Shown: piece by piece, positions 1 through 11,164 of the stretch
Numbering within the stretch: position 1 is the stretch's first letter
Layout of the letters: each line of letters opens with the position of its first letter
Source of the DNA: Chrysomallon squamiferum
Lineage: Eukaryota; Mollusca; Gastropoda; Neomphalida; Peltospiridae
Length of the DNA stretch: 64,000 bases
Reading direction: 5' to 3'
NCBI GenBank assembly: GCA_012295275.1
Contig: CM022674.1
Coordinates: 15,850,424-15,914,423, forward strand
The notes under the pieces: generated by a model
The model's database searches: none
The model's input: the letters and a program-made list of their open reading frames with translations, nothing else
Told to the model about the DNA's origin: nothing
Made by a program: the position numbers and the translations under genes

Positions 1-140
1 GAGTGTAACTCATTTTGGATTTGTCACGATCAGTTTTCTCACTTCAGAGAAAGATGTACTAATGAATCAGCACATTTAAAACACCTTGGAAACAGTGCAC
101 AAATTCATTAACACAACAAACCACGATGACCTAAAGTTAC

Positions 141-185
141 CTCGAGAGTGAGATTCTATGTCCAGACCAGCGATGTGTCAACTCT
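141..185 (-). CDS. Juxtamembrane exon 2 of receptor, copy A
   Basis: A 45-nt exon candidate encodes ELTHRWSGHRISLS with split codons at both ends. The donor is CGAG followed by gtaact. Of the three overlapping AG acceptors at the start, only this one keeps the frame open and matches the phase of the preceding exon (541-574, which ends in AG). The next exon in copies B and C begins with the A that completes the split Arg codon. The same exon occurs in all three copies (42948-42992, 57312-57356). The sequence is basic and cytoplasmic in character. No family was recognised. Confidence 0.45.
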
Positions 186-540
186 CTCTTCATCACAAAA
201 AACCAGAGGTTAATACACAGAAATACTTTAGTTATGAATCGAAATTGCTCAAGGTTAAATGTTCACTGGTTATAGAACCTCTGAACCGAGGATGTCATTT
301 AAAATTAAAGGCTTCATTTCAACACACAAATAACCGCTTCAAAAGAAAGACCTCCGATAATGAAATAACATCATCATTAAAGCAGGATAGGATGTTTTAT
401 CAACAGATCCTTAACGTTTCGTTTGCAAAATAAATATACTCGTACATTTTATAAAGAATAAAATGATACCGCTGTTATGCACGAACACATTGTTACAAAA
501 ATAATAAGCTATATTCATCTAATCTATGAGTTAGTATTAC

Positions 541-574
541 CTTGTTTCAAATGCATGCTCATCGTTTGCATTTC
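541..574 (-). CDS. Juxtamembrane exon 1 of receptor, copy A
   Basis: A 34-nt exon encodes NANDEHAFET between a good acceptor (gttttcag) and donor (gtaatac). One base is left over at the 5' side and two at the 3' side, matching the neighbouring exons. It would lie directly after the transmembrane exon at 1098-1217. It is conserved in copies B (43348-43381) and C (57712-57745), with Phe changed to Leu in C. This is a short acidic cytoplasmic linker of unknown function. Confidence 0.5.
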
Positions 575-879
575 CTGAAAACAAAAACAAAAAGATTACA
601 GGTACTGAAATAACAAACAAACAAACAAACACAAAATATAATACGATGTGACCTCGTAAAAATTATCACAATATTAGTTATATTAAACAAAAGTAATTGA
701 TACATGCAGTTTTTATTATATTGTGAATAATAATAGTAATAAGAATGATGATGATGATAAAATTGCAAATATTATAATTAATTTAATTTTCTTGTTACAA
801 TTTTCTTTTCTATTTATCTGAAATTGTTCAACTGATACTCATTTCCCGATCTCTCTCCCAGACACAACAAAACACACAG

Positions 880-1012
<133 letters not shown>

Positions 1013-1097
1013 CACACACGCACAGAGGAAGATGCACTCAAAAGTATATATTCAACACTAAAAATAAAACAAGAACAAAGAAGCAAACAGTCCCAAC

Positions 1098-1217
1098 CGT
1101 TTTTTTTTTTCAGTCCTCGACATATGAAAATAGTTGCAATAACAAGGTGGGTTAAAACGAGAATCCCTGATCCAGATCCAACATCCACTGCTATCAAAGT
1201 TTCATTAGACACGCCAT
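1098..1217 (-). CDS. Transmembrane exon of receptor, copy A
   Basis: The exon follows the acceptor tatttcag. It encodes a short extracellular stretch with an N-glycosylation site (SNET), a small Gly/Ser linker, then a hydrophobic helix of about 20 residues (from GILVLTHL to IFICRG) and a Lys-rich stop-transfer run. The likely donor is ACG followed by gttggg, just after a homopolymer that codes for the lysines. With 11 A in this copy the frame joins the next exon correctly. The exon is repeated in copies B and C with the same helix but different homopolymer lengths. It would be the membrane anchor of a type I receptor, reading towards lower coordinates. The helix is clear; the 3' boundary is less certain. 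Confidence 0.6.
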
Positions 1218-1715
1218 CTGAAATAACACTTGTTCATTTGAACACAAATATACCATGCAAACTATTCCTGCTTGATTTATCTACAGCATAACAAAATATA
1301 ACCTAAAGGTACATGTATTAAAACGCAGTAAATATAGTGAAATAAAGATTTAAAATATGACAGATATAAATAAGGAAATAAAAGTAAAAGTTAAAAAAAA
1401 AAAAAAAATTCCAATGAAATGATATATAAAACTATTAATTAATATTGTTATGATTTAGGAGATAAAAAGGCTTCATATATTAAGATCAGTTAGCATTAAC
1501 GTTCAGCTGTATTGCAGCACAGTTTTAAAAATCAATATGTGAAAATACTGAGGATATTTATAAATTTGTTTATTTATTTACAAATTTCGTTATCGAACAT
1601 TTCGCGGTGTGGTAATATTTAGACCCATGTTTCCGCTCAATCGCTTAATCAAATTTCTTAAAGATACAATTATTTCAACTGGAATTGTTTTTCTTTGATA
1701 TTCTTAGGCAACTAA

Positions 1716-1898
1716 AAGTTTGCTAATAAGTTTACTTCGTCTGTGATGTCAGAGACTCTATCACTGTTGTATGGGTTGTATGTAGACGACGTCCTGGAAA
1801 TTTCTCTATGAAGTTGTTCCAGTGTGTTGACGTGCTTTCTCTGAGATGGAGGAAGAGTAACGGCCAACAGTTGGAAGATATGCTCGGTGGACAAAAGT
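1716..1898 (-). pseudogene. Decayed FN3 exon, copy A
   Basis: Read in one frame this gives STSTHWNN, then LHTTHTTVIE, which matches the intact FN3 exon at 60473-60741 (STSTEWNN, LHTTHTTLIA). A segment coding for about 20 residues, around the conserved Trp strand, is missing between the SSSIS and the KSTST parts. The reading frame ends in a stop at QTK where the intact exon continues KYVVRI. The same deletion and stop occur in copies B and C, so the decay predates the duplication. Confidence 0.65.
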
Positions 1899-2486
1899 AA
1901 AGGAATTTTTGAATGAAAAAATGAATGAATAATCAAATATTATCAATAAATGCCACAAAAATCGATTAATATGAAAAACCGACCGAAAAAAAAAAAAAGT
2001 GTGAACTGTAATCGAAACATACTAACTTAAAAAACAATAATAATAATAATTATGCAAATATTAAAAATAATTTATACACATTAACAAATATAATTAAAAG
2101 TAAAGAATAAAGAAAATCTAAAAACATTTTGGAGAGAAATTGTTCAACAATACAAAAGATTTGAAATAAATATCCATCTATATAGCTCAGAAGTATAATG
2201 TATTAAAGAAAATCTTAATTATAGGTATCATATGGGCAAATATAAAAATAAACAACTTAAAAAAAAAAAAAAGAAAGAAATGTATGTAAATGAAATATTA
2301 AAATGACAATAAACCTACTGAAATAGATATTTAAAATGATAACCCATAAAATTATGTAAACAATACTGAACAGTACATGTAAACTAACTATTTAAATACA
2401 GTAAGATCAGTATTAACAAAACACTCTAAGTATATTTTCAAATATTAGCAAAAGAAGATGGTATACCTGTATTAAACATGAAAATA

Positions 2487-2579
2487 ATTAATATGTTCAG
2501 CTTACGTTTCAGAAGTGAAAGGCTGCATCAGAAAACTTCAGCAGAAGCTTCACCATTTTTGTCCGGTGATTCATAGATG
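2487..2579. other. 93-bp indel present only in copy A
   Basis: Copies B (around 45219) and C (around 59560) lack this segment and read straight from TTAAACAT to AGAT. On the minus strand it ends with a plausible splice donor (GAAAC followed by gtaagc). No open frame runs cleanly through it. It is either an insertion in A or a deletion shared by B and C. Confidence 0.6.
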
Positions 2580-2828
2580 TAAATAACAATATAATCAAGA
2601 TACGTTTCTGTAAATTGCTAATGAACAATAGTGCGTATGTAATGCAAAGCACAAAACAAAATACTTAACTATCCCATAAAGCTGGTTAGTAAACTAGAAA
2701 TATTTATATACAAAATAATCTATTTTCACTCGTTCAAGGTAAAAAAAAAACCAGGTTACTGACATAAAATATCAGTTGGTTTTCTGTTAAATATATATTA
2801 CAAACAAATGTTTGTATGTGTATGCTTG

Positions 2829-2984
<156 letters not shown>

Positions 2985-2988
2985 GTTT

Positions 2989-4150
2989 ATCCTGATTCCT
3001 GTTTTTGTATACATAACATTCTGACTGACTAAGCTTAATCTTATAATCGGAAACCTAACTGAATCCAGATTTATACACTGTATAATTATTCTAGATGTAA
3101 ATGTTTGACAATTCATAAACAGGCACACAGACAAATATAATATGTATTACAAATAATACAAGTATTTTGTAACCGGACAGCTAACTTAACCCAACTTTGC
3201 ACATTGTAGGATTATATCATGGTACGACTATTTCACAGTTCATAAACGAGCGTACAGACAAAGGATACTAGATGATTGTTGACACTTAACAAAAGTGTGG
3301 ACACTCTGATGTTAAATATGTTAAAATATAACGACTGTTTCTCAGTGCTAAACTCGGACTGACGACAACTTTAAATATTTTATTATATTTCGCGGGGAAA
3401 ATAGTTAACAGTAGTGAAAATAGACATACATTAAATACGTCAAGCTGTATGTGTTGTTCGTCCGTGCTAAACAAATAATAATGGTGTATACTTGTTAAAC
3501 ACGGATTGATGCGAAATTGAAATATTTTATTACATTTTACGGGGGAAAATAGTCGGTTTCGTACTTTGCGGTTTCGATGATTCTATACATACGACTTTTG
3601 AAGATTAATGTTAATTATTGTGCAGTTATTGTTTCTTTGTTTGTTGTTGTTGTTTTTGTTTGTTTTTAATTATTATTTTATGTTACAGATCGTTAAAGCA
3701 TACGTAAAGATAATTTTGTAATGCTGTTTTCATTTTCCAAATATATCCCTGTACATGTAATCGTACTGAAATCATACTCGGATACCCAGTATAGCAAATG
3801 TATGTTTGTTTGTTATGTAGGTTAGATATAATCAGTGTGTCAGAGCTGCACGAGATACATAGAGGTATAGCCGATTGTTATATACGACGATTTGAAAAAT
3901 TCACTGTTTATACGAAGTCTGCGCGTAAGTGTAGAAATAAATAGGAAAGTACGAAAACATTTACGTGCAACAACATTCAAGATAAATAATAGCACATGTT
4001 CAATAACAATAATAACGAAAAAAAACACAAACACAAGAAGAAGAACAATAATAGAGTTAAAAAAAAAAAAAAAAGAAAAAAAAAATAAAGGTAATCAGAT
4101 GCATTTTATTATTTGGTACATTTAGATTGTTGAACGTTATCTTCTTCTTC
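2989..4150 (-). repeat. Interspersed repeat, inverted relative to 11165-12315
   Basis: The reverse complement of this region matches 11165-12315 almost base for base. Both copies share an AAG/CTT triplet tract at one end and a stretch with GATTATAAGATTAAG at the other. No conserved protein was recognised on either strand. I read it as a dispersed repeat copied in opposite orientation. Confidence 0.85.
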
Positions 4151-4330
4151 TACTTCTTCTTCCTCTTTTTCAGTTATTAATACGCAGGTTCGAACATCGT
4201 TTATCGACAAACCAGTGAAATACATTGTATATTCAAATTTTGTGAATTAGATTCCAAGCAAATTTAAATCATAAACAGAGACGGGGTAGATCTTTGTTCT
4301 CAGGATTCGCTTTGTTTACCGTGAAAGTCA

Positions 4331-4382
<52 letters not shown>

Positions 4383-5026
4383 GTAATAATAATAATAGAT
4401 AATCACAGTCATTAAGAATCTAAATTATGTTCTTAATTATGTGGCACTCACGTCTATAGCTATATATATATACACATATACAACTGAAAAACTCGCAAAG
4501 ACAAGAATTATATTTTATCTGAAAATAATTTTAAAATATTCAGTTGGTTGTTAACTGTTTACGTCTTAAAAGCTCGTTTTCACTCATTTTCTAAAACGTG
4601 AATATTTTTATTTAGATCAGACAGCAATAGCTCAGTACTGCTACCACGATAGCTAGACGCGTGTTTTGTTAGTTCAAATGAAGCAATAGTACCAGCCTAA
4701 TGAAAAAAAAAATAACTAGAGGAATAACAAAATATGTATGAAACACAATTCCGAGTGACAGGAATATTTTATAATTCAAAATAGTGTAAATAATGCCATT
4801 CAAAAAAAAAAAAAAAAAAAAAAAAAAACAACAACAGACAAACAAAAGAACTGAAAGACGGTTTCCCAAATTAATAAAAAAGAAACCAATATAAAAGAAA
4901 ATGTTTGAATTGTTATCCTGTTTTAGCTTTTATTTGATATAAATCCATAAAGTGCTAATTTTGAAACAATTGCTAAATGTAAATTTATAACACTTCAGAA
5001 ATTTAATTTTATGTTTCTTTTCTTTG
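4151..5026. other. Non-coding stretch with (AAT)n
   Basis: It holds an (AAT)n tract (4330-4400), a 25-A run near 4801, and at 4625-4690 a degenerate tRNA-like head (AGCTCAGTACTGCTACC, later TTAGTTCAAATG). I see no supportable exon. Confidence 0.5.
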
Positions 5027-5226
5027 NNNNNNNNNNNNNNNNNNNNNNNNNNNNNNNNNNNNNNNNNNNNNNNNNNNNNNNNNNNNNNNNNNNNNNNNNN
5101 NNNNNNNNNNNNNNNNNNNNNNNNNNNNNNNNNNNNNNNNNNNNNNNNNNNNNNNNNNNNNNNNNNNNNNNNNNNNNNNNNNNNNNNNNNNNNNNNNNNN
5201 NNNNNNNNNNNNNNNNNNNNNNNNNN
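5027..5226. other. Assembly gap (200 N)
   Basis: Exactly 200 undetermined bases. A minus-strand open frame starting at 5413 runs into it. Confidence 1.
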
Positions 5227-5413
5227 CGCAGCGTACTTGACTGGACCCTGTCAATTCTTTTGAAGGATCTCCTGCAGGTTTCTTATCTTTGTACTGTGGT
5301 AACTTTCGAAAAGTCTTACGAGTACCAAGCTCGGAATTGGCTAAAGAAACAACGATTATCAGAATTGCTAAAACACAGAATATTATCTCGTGGATCTTTT
5401 TTATTATCTCCAT
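5227..5413 (-). CDS. First exon of a secreted or membrane protein, cut by the gap
   Basis: An ATG at 5413 opens a frame of 62 residues up to the gap. Residues 1-27 look like a signal peptide: charged start MEIIKK, hydrophobic core CVLAILIIVVSLA, then SNSE-like small residues. The mature part is polar and basic (GTRKTFRKLPQYKDKK). No domain was recognised. The rest of the gene is lost in the 200-N gap, and no continuation could be identified on the far side. It could also be a chance open frame, but the signal-peptide shape is good. Confidence 0.45.
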
Positions 5414-6094
5414 TTTATAAATGGTATCAATGTCGAAATTCAGATATCTGTATTCAGAAATAAATTAATTTACTTATATGAAGAGATTTCAATCGTTATT
5501 CCACAGAGCCAAATAAACTAGTAATTTCTTCTCCGAATGTTTCCAAGGCACTGTCACTACCAAACTGAACTTTTCAAATATATTAAACGTTTGACACAAG
5601 CTTCTGTGTTCAGTTCTGTGTTAAATAAAACCTTTTCTAATAATTCCTGCAGCTTCTCTCGGTTCAGCTGAAACACACAGAAGCCAAACAGAACGGTAAT
5701 CAAATTCGGTGAACAAATATGTTATGCTACAGTGAATATGGATAATTTTATTAATAATGTAGTGATTATTGATATTTTTGTGTAAGTTATACTGATTCTT
5801 TCAATTCATCTGAAATAAATAGAAGGCGAACAGAATTGTTTATTCGTATAATAGTCATCAGGGAAATGATCATTTGAAATATGATTTGTTCTGTCTTGCT
5901 TCAGCGATTGATTTAGGGCGAAATGTTTGCTATCTTTCTTTTTTGTTGCTGTATCTTTGTTGGTTTTTGTTACTGAGGGGAGTGTGTTTCTATATGGTTG
6001 TTCTGTGTATTTGTTATTGAGTCATGTTGTTGCTTTTGTTGTTCGTACTGTTGTTTTATTCTATTAATATATATTTGTAAATGTATATCGTCTG
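5414..6094. other. Non-coding AT-rich stretch
   Basis: No exon or repeat with a recognisable identity was seen here. Confidence 0.5.
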
Positions 6095-6640
6095 GGACCT
6101 AGTAGGTTTAGAGGAAGCTAGTATGTACATCTTGTTAAATTTTAAGTAATAGTATAAGTAGTAATAGTATAGTAGGTTTAGATGTAGCTAGCTTGTATAT
6201 CTTGTAAATGTTTTAGTAGTAGTAATTATAGTAATAGTATAGTAGTTTTAGAGGCAGCAAGTATATTTATTTTGTAATTTTTTGGTAGTAGTAATTGTAG
6301 TAATAGTATAGTAGATTTTGGTATAGCTAGCATGTATATCTTTTTTAATTTTTTAGTAATAGTAATTATAGTAATAATACAGTAGGTTTAGAGGAAGCTA
6401 GTATATACTTCTAGTTAATGTTTTAGTGGTTGTAATTACAGTAATAGTATAGTAAGTTTAGAGATAGATAGCATGTATATCTTGTTAATTTTTTAGTAAT
6501 AATAATTGTAGTAACAGTATAGTAGATTTAGAGGAAGCTAGTATGTACATTTAGTTAATTCTTTAGTGGTTGTAATTATAGTAATAGTAGAGTAGGTTTA
6601 GAGGTAGCTAGTACGTACATCTTGTTAATTTTGTTCTAAT
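6095..6640. repeat. Minisatellite, about 8 copies of a 70-bp unit
   Basis: Units begin with AGTAGGTTTAGAGGAAGCTA or a close variant near 6103, 6170, 6241, 6309, 6381, 6450, 6521 and 6590. Each continues with TATGTACATCTTGTTAATTTT-like sequence and an AGTAATAGTA run. The copies differ by a few substitutions each. Confidence 0.9.
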
Positions 6641-6835
6641 GTCACTAAACAAAATTCAAGTCAAATCACCTTTTCATATTGCTGGTTGTGAAAATAATTC
6701 CATTCCATGGGATAAAAGTTATATCACCCAGAAATGTTCTCGGATTGACTGGGATTTGAACGAGATCTTCACCCCACACATTCTCCCATATCAACAGCAA
6801 CTGATCGTTATTTGTTCAAATTAGTCAGTGATCTG
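6641..6835 (-). repeat. Possible tRNA-derived SINE fragment
   Basis: On the minus strand this contains GTTCAAATCCCAGTC, which fits an internal RNA polymerase III box B, followed by a tail ending in ATAACTTTTATCCCATGG. A convincing box A was not found. It is flanked by TAAA tetranucleotide repeats. Confidence 0.4.
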
Positions 6836-6849
6836 ATGATAATAATTAC

Positions 6850-7880
6850 AAAATAAATAAATAAATAAATAAACGAAGAAACAAACAAACAAACAAATAA
6901 ATAAATAAATAGATAAATAAATAAATAAATAAGTACATTCGAGATACACTGACTTTTAACAGGATTAATTATGTATTTTTATTTTTTATTTTTGTTTAAA
7001 TCTTATTATTTTTATTTTTTTCAATTTGTTTTATTGTTTTGTTTATGACCTCCATCTCCTGTTCTGGTCGTATCGTTATTCTCTCTTTCATTCAATACTT
7101 TCTCTTCCTATCTCTCTCTCTATCTCACAAAGGTGTTTCATCATCTCTTCGTATTTAGTATCAGTAATTATTTATTTATTTAGGTGGTTAGGTAGTTAGA
7201 AACATAGATAGATGTCCTGCTGTTGGCTCGTAAATTTGAATGAATTGTAAAAGTCAAAAGAGAAGGAAAATGGGTACATTTCGCATCGAAGGAGATATGA
7301 TATATCTCTGCAAAGCCAGAAATTGTCTGCGTTGTTTTGTTATCATAGTCAGTATGTATAATTCCTTCAGAAGGAATCTCAGGAAAGATAAACCTATCAC
7401 AGAGAGAAAACAAATAATATAAATAAATATGACAAACACAATCAACTAATTTTAGTAACTCATTTTTATATCAACATTCGCTTTAGTGCCTGACATAGGC
7501 TTAATTCAAACACAAATAAAGTGTCATATTAGGATCAGAGATTTCCAGGAATGAAAACTAAGAAAGAGGAGACTACCTGTGAACAAAATGAAGAAGAAGA
7601 ACACCACCACCACCAACAACAACAGTAATAAGAACAACAACAGCAGCAGCAACAACAATCGCTACTGCTCATAACATAATACCGTTATTACTACTATAAC
7701 TACAGCGAATTAACCAAATACTACTGTTTCTACTACAACTGCTACTACTATTACAGTTACTAATTCTGAAACCACCACAACTATAACTAGAATACTTACT
7801 ACCACTACTTTTACTACTGCTTTTTCTGCTACTGCTACTCTATTACTACTACTACTACGGCTACTACTACTGTTTCAACT
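6850..7880. other. Simple repeats, no gene seen
   Basis: It contains (TAAA)n near 6852-6935, a CT-rich patch near 7080-7130, and a CAA/CAC/TAC trinucleotide-rich tract (7590-7890) just downstream of the LDLR-B exon. Confidence 0.6.
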
Positions 7881-8048
7881 ACATCTTTTCTGGGTCAACG
7901 TACAAATGTCTCAAATTGGCTCCAGTTTCTGTTAGAACTTTCCTCTGTTTGCCACTTTGAAGGTCAATGAACTCTATATTGTTGCCACCGGAATAATAGA
8001 GTCTACGGTTTTTGCTATCCAGTGCTGTATCAAAAATCTGCGGAACGT
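7881..8048 (-). CDS. LDL-receptor class B (YWTD-type) repeat exon
   Basis: The exon follows the acceptor taatttcag. It encodes a beta-propeller blade: DTALDSKNRRLYYSGG, then IEFIDLQSGKQRKVL and LRHLYVDPEK. The pattern of Asp, the LYY strand, the ID strand, the Gly-Lys-Arg turn and the closing VDP is typical of LDLR class B repeats found in LRP-type receptors and related proteins. Either the frame stops right after EKM, or the exon ends earlier at a gtacgt donor near 7903. No neighbouring blade was found within several kilobases, so it is either an isolated exon of a long gene or a relic. Confidence 0.55.
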
Positions 8049-8767
8049 CTGAAATTAAGTAACGAAAATAGAAATCTGATATTTTTAAACTAGAAATTAC
8101 TGAGAAATATAATACAGGATTGTTTTTCAAAAAAGATCTTAAACACAAATATTATTAAAAACAGAAAGCCATAGACACAAAAGTGTTAAAATGTTTAAAA
8201 TAAAAAAGGTACTGGTTATTAATATTTTTGATAGTGTAGGATGATCAATGTGGGTCTTTAACATAAAGTATTAATATTTTTTAAAAAGGCTTCGTAAAAA
8301 AATGATACAGATAAAAACACAGATAAATAAATGCAAATAACTGAAACTACTTTGTGTTACTTGTAAGTACATATTAGACACTACATTTACTTGTACAGTT
8401 AAAATATTCATGATATGTATTCGGCCACAATTGCTTAATTATTTCCCACTTGGTATAGTGCTGTATAATTTTAAAAATAAAACAACTAAAGCAAAGTTAT
8501 GGAGTATATAAAACTAAAAATAGCCAAGCGATATGATTTATTTTATTTAAACTCGATTGTGATTGTGTTACAGATTTAAAGACAAATTTAATATAATTTA
8601 CCCGATTTATATATATATATATTTTTAATACACATAATATTTGTTATTATTGGTGTTATTATTTGTATTATCATCATTATTATTTGTCAGTATTCTTCTA
8701 CTAATAATTGTTAACTCATTAAGAACGAGAACTTTGCTATTTCACCAAATATGACTGTGAGACTTAC

Positions 8768-8869
8768 CTCCCTTATACGATGTTGAAGCCCTTAAACGCA
8801 GTTGTTTGATAGAAAAGAACCACAAAGTTTCAGATATCGAAACCGCCTGCTTGAAGGTGTTCCCCATTG
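8768..8869 (-). CDS. Candidate small exon with strong splice donor
   Basis: A minus-strand ATG at 8867 (MGNTFKQAVSISET) is followed by an open frame to a textbook donor, GGAG followed by gtaagt. An acceptor-like tttatcag lies just before the ATG. No domain is recognisable. It lies upstream of the LDLR-B exon on the same strand and could belong to the same transcript. Confidence 0.25.
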
Positions 8870-10050
8870 CTGATAAATGAAATCATTATTAATCAATTAT
8901 AATTTTTTTTTTTTAATGATTTTATTGACAATACTGTCCTATACAGATCAGGTAATGTAATTATTATTATTATTATATTTATTATTACTATTATTATTAG
9001 TAGTAGTAGTACTATTATTATGCACTGGCACAGAAGAAATCGCTCAGTATTTAAGGGCAACTAGAAGTTGTTTATAATGAATATATCATCAAACTTATTA
9101 TTCATTATATGTAAATATGTGTGTGTGTGTGTGTGTGTGTTTGTGCGTGTGTGTGTGTGTAAGCTTAAGAAAGAAAGGGCAAAGAAAAAACGGAGCACCA
9201 TAAACCCCTTAGCTATCAGTATCGGTACGGTATATCGCCACAGTATATCGCTATAGTATATTGCTAAAGGAGATATAAATACTCTCGTGTTAGGTTGATA
9301 TGGGAGAATAGGTTTTAAGTCCATGTAACGATAAACAATATAATTGTGACACATTCAGTTTTCTGCAACGTTTAATAACTAAGACTACAATTCTATGCTT
9401 ATGGTAAGTACCCGTATGTACTTCTGTATTTAATCTCTGAACTACGTCAGATGTTCTCTGTCCTTACAAATATCACTAGCAGCACAAGAACAAATCGTAA
9501 AAAAAATATTAAAATATTCAGTAAAATATCTGTTGATATGGCCATGATTGAAATTGCAAGATTACATCAATTTATAACTTAGCTTTTATCGGTTAATATT
9601 TATTTATTTAAGTGCTTACGTATATACATACTTACTTACTCACTTACTTATTTACTTACTTATTTATTTACTTATTTATTTATTTATTTGTTAGATACTT
9701 AGTTTGTTTCTTTGTTATTTATAATTATTGTTAATATTATTATTATTATTATTTCCTTTTTCTCTTGTTTCAGAAAGTAGCAAAATTATTTTATACTTAT
9801 TATTTTTTAAATATCCATTGTCTATTTTACATTTATAATGCTATTTTCGGGGATTGAAACATGTACAAGAAAGAGGTAGAATGCTTGGCAGCTAGAATTT
9901 TACAAATAGTACACAAACTTACCAAAGTTTTGATAATTCAGTATTAAATGTATTTTAAAAAATAGAAAACCTGTCAATGTTACATTTAATGACGAAAATA
10001 CCACAACTGGTGAAGATTTAAGAGAAATCACTGATTCACTGTTATATTTT
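8870..10050. other. Simple repeats, no gene seen
   Basis: It holds ATT triplet tracts (8955-9020), a GT run (9115-9165) and ACTT/TTTA tetranucleotide tracts (9595-9690). I see no supportable coding sequence. Confidence 0.6.
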
Positions 10051-10057
10051 ATTTCAG

Positions 10058-10316
10058 AAGTATATCTCACTTTGATACATTTGATGATACTGACGTCTTC
10101 GAAACGAGTGGGTGGTATTACCAAGATGATCTTCCAGAACAGGAACAATTTGACAGGAAAGTAAAAGAAGATGCAATAGAAGATTTAGAAGAGAAACCAC
10201 TTGATTTGAAAGTAAAACTAGATCTAAAACAGGTATCAAGGCAAAAACAACTTGATGTCAAAGTGAAAACTATTCCGTCTCAAAAACAGCAGAAACATCT
10301 AAATAGTATCCTTTGA
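10058..10316 (+). pseudogene. Truncated ZAP/PARP12-like exon fragment
   Basis: After the acceptor ttatttcag the frame is open for about 85 residues. It includes SRQKQLDVKVKTIPSQ, which resembles SKQKQLGVKMKANPVQ in the minus-strand ZAP-like exon at 50577-50924. The preceding part is acidic (DDTDVFE, EEKPLDLK). The frame stops at 10314-10316, exactly where the dispersed repeat found also at 12036 begins (near 10307). The exon therefore looks truncated by repeat insertion, with no WWE domain following. Confidence 0.5.
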
Positions 10317-10990
10317 CTGCTCGTTTATGCATTGTGAAATAGTCGTATCAAGATATAATCCTGCAACGTGCACAGTTGGTTTAAGTTTGCTGTCCGGTTA
10401 CAAAATACTTGTATTATTTGTTTAGTCTGCGACAAACAGTTCATAAAATTTATTTTTATTTATTTATTTATTTATTTATTAATTTATTTTGTTATTTATT
10501 TTTTGTCTCTGTGTCTGTTTATGAATTGTCAAAGAGTTACATTTAGAATAATTCTACAGAGTATGCATCTGGATTCAGTTACCTTTCCGATTATAAGATT
10601 AAGATTAGTCATTCAGAATACTATGTGTATAAAGACAGGGATCAGGATAAACATTGAGTTAATTGTGTCTGACAGAGGCAAAATTATTTGTTCAGATTTT
10701 TAATAAGTAATATGAATCTTTCCTTATTTTTAAATTGATGTACTTTTTATAACTACAGTTGTTTAATGTAGGTATAATGTTTATTACAATATAAACTGCA
10801 TCACACATACTCGATTTGAGCATTCAGCAAACAAAATTTGGCGACCTAATTACGTGCAAATCAAGCGATTAAATTTGTCAGGAACAGTACATGATACTGG
10901 GAATGCATAATAAGGAGACTTGTATTTAAATAAAGTGTGATCATCAATGAACGGAATTAATAACGTGAACTGAGAGAGAAAACATTACAA
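10307..10990 (+). repeat. Dispersed repeat, direct copy of 12036-12640
   Basis: It shares long stretches with 12036-12640 (for example GATCATCAATGAACGGAATT and CATTACAAAAATTCACTTTA) and, inverted, with 2989-3275. It contains a TTTA tetranucleotide expansion (10450-10500) absent from the other copy. Confidence 0.85.
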
Positions 10991-11164
10991 AAATTCACTT
11001 TATTGTAGAAAAAAAAAAGATAATATTAAAAAATTAAATAATTTAAAAAATGTGAAAAAATATACTAAAGAAAAAAGTGAAAGAAAAACCATGTATGCGG
11101 ACAGACATCAAATTCTACTGAAGAAGAAGAAGAAGAAGAAGAAGAAGAAGAAGAAGAAGAAGAA

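Noticed and set aside
158-433. Plus-strand 91-codon open frame in copies A (158-433) and B (42965-43240)
   Set aside because: It is kept only because the copies are nearly identical. In copy C the same frame has a stop midway, and it overlaps the minus-strand juxtamembrane exon. No domain is present.
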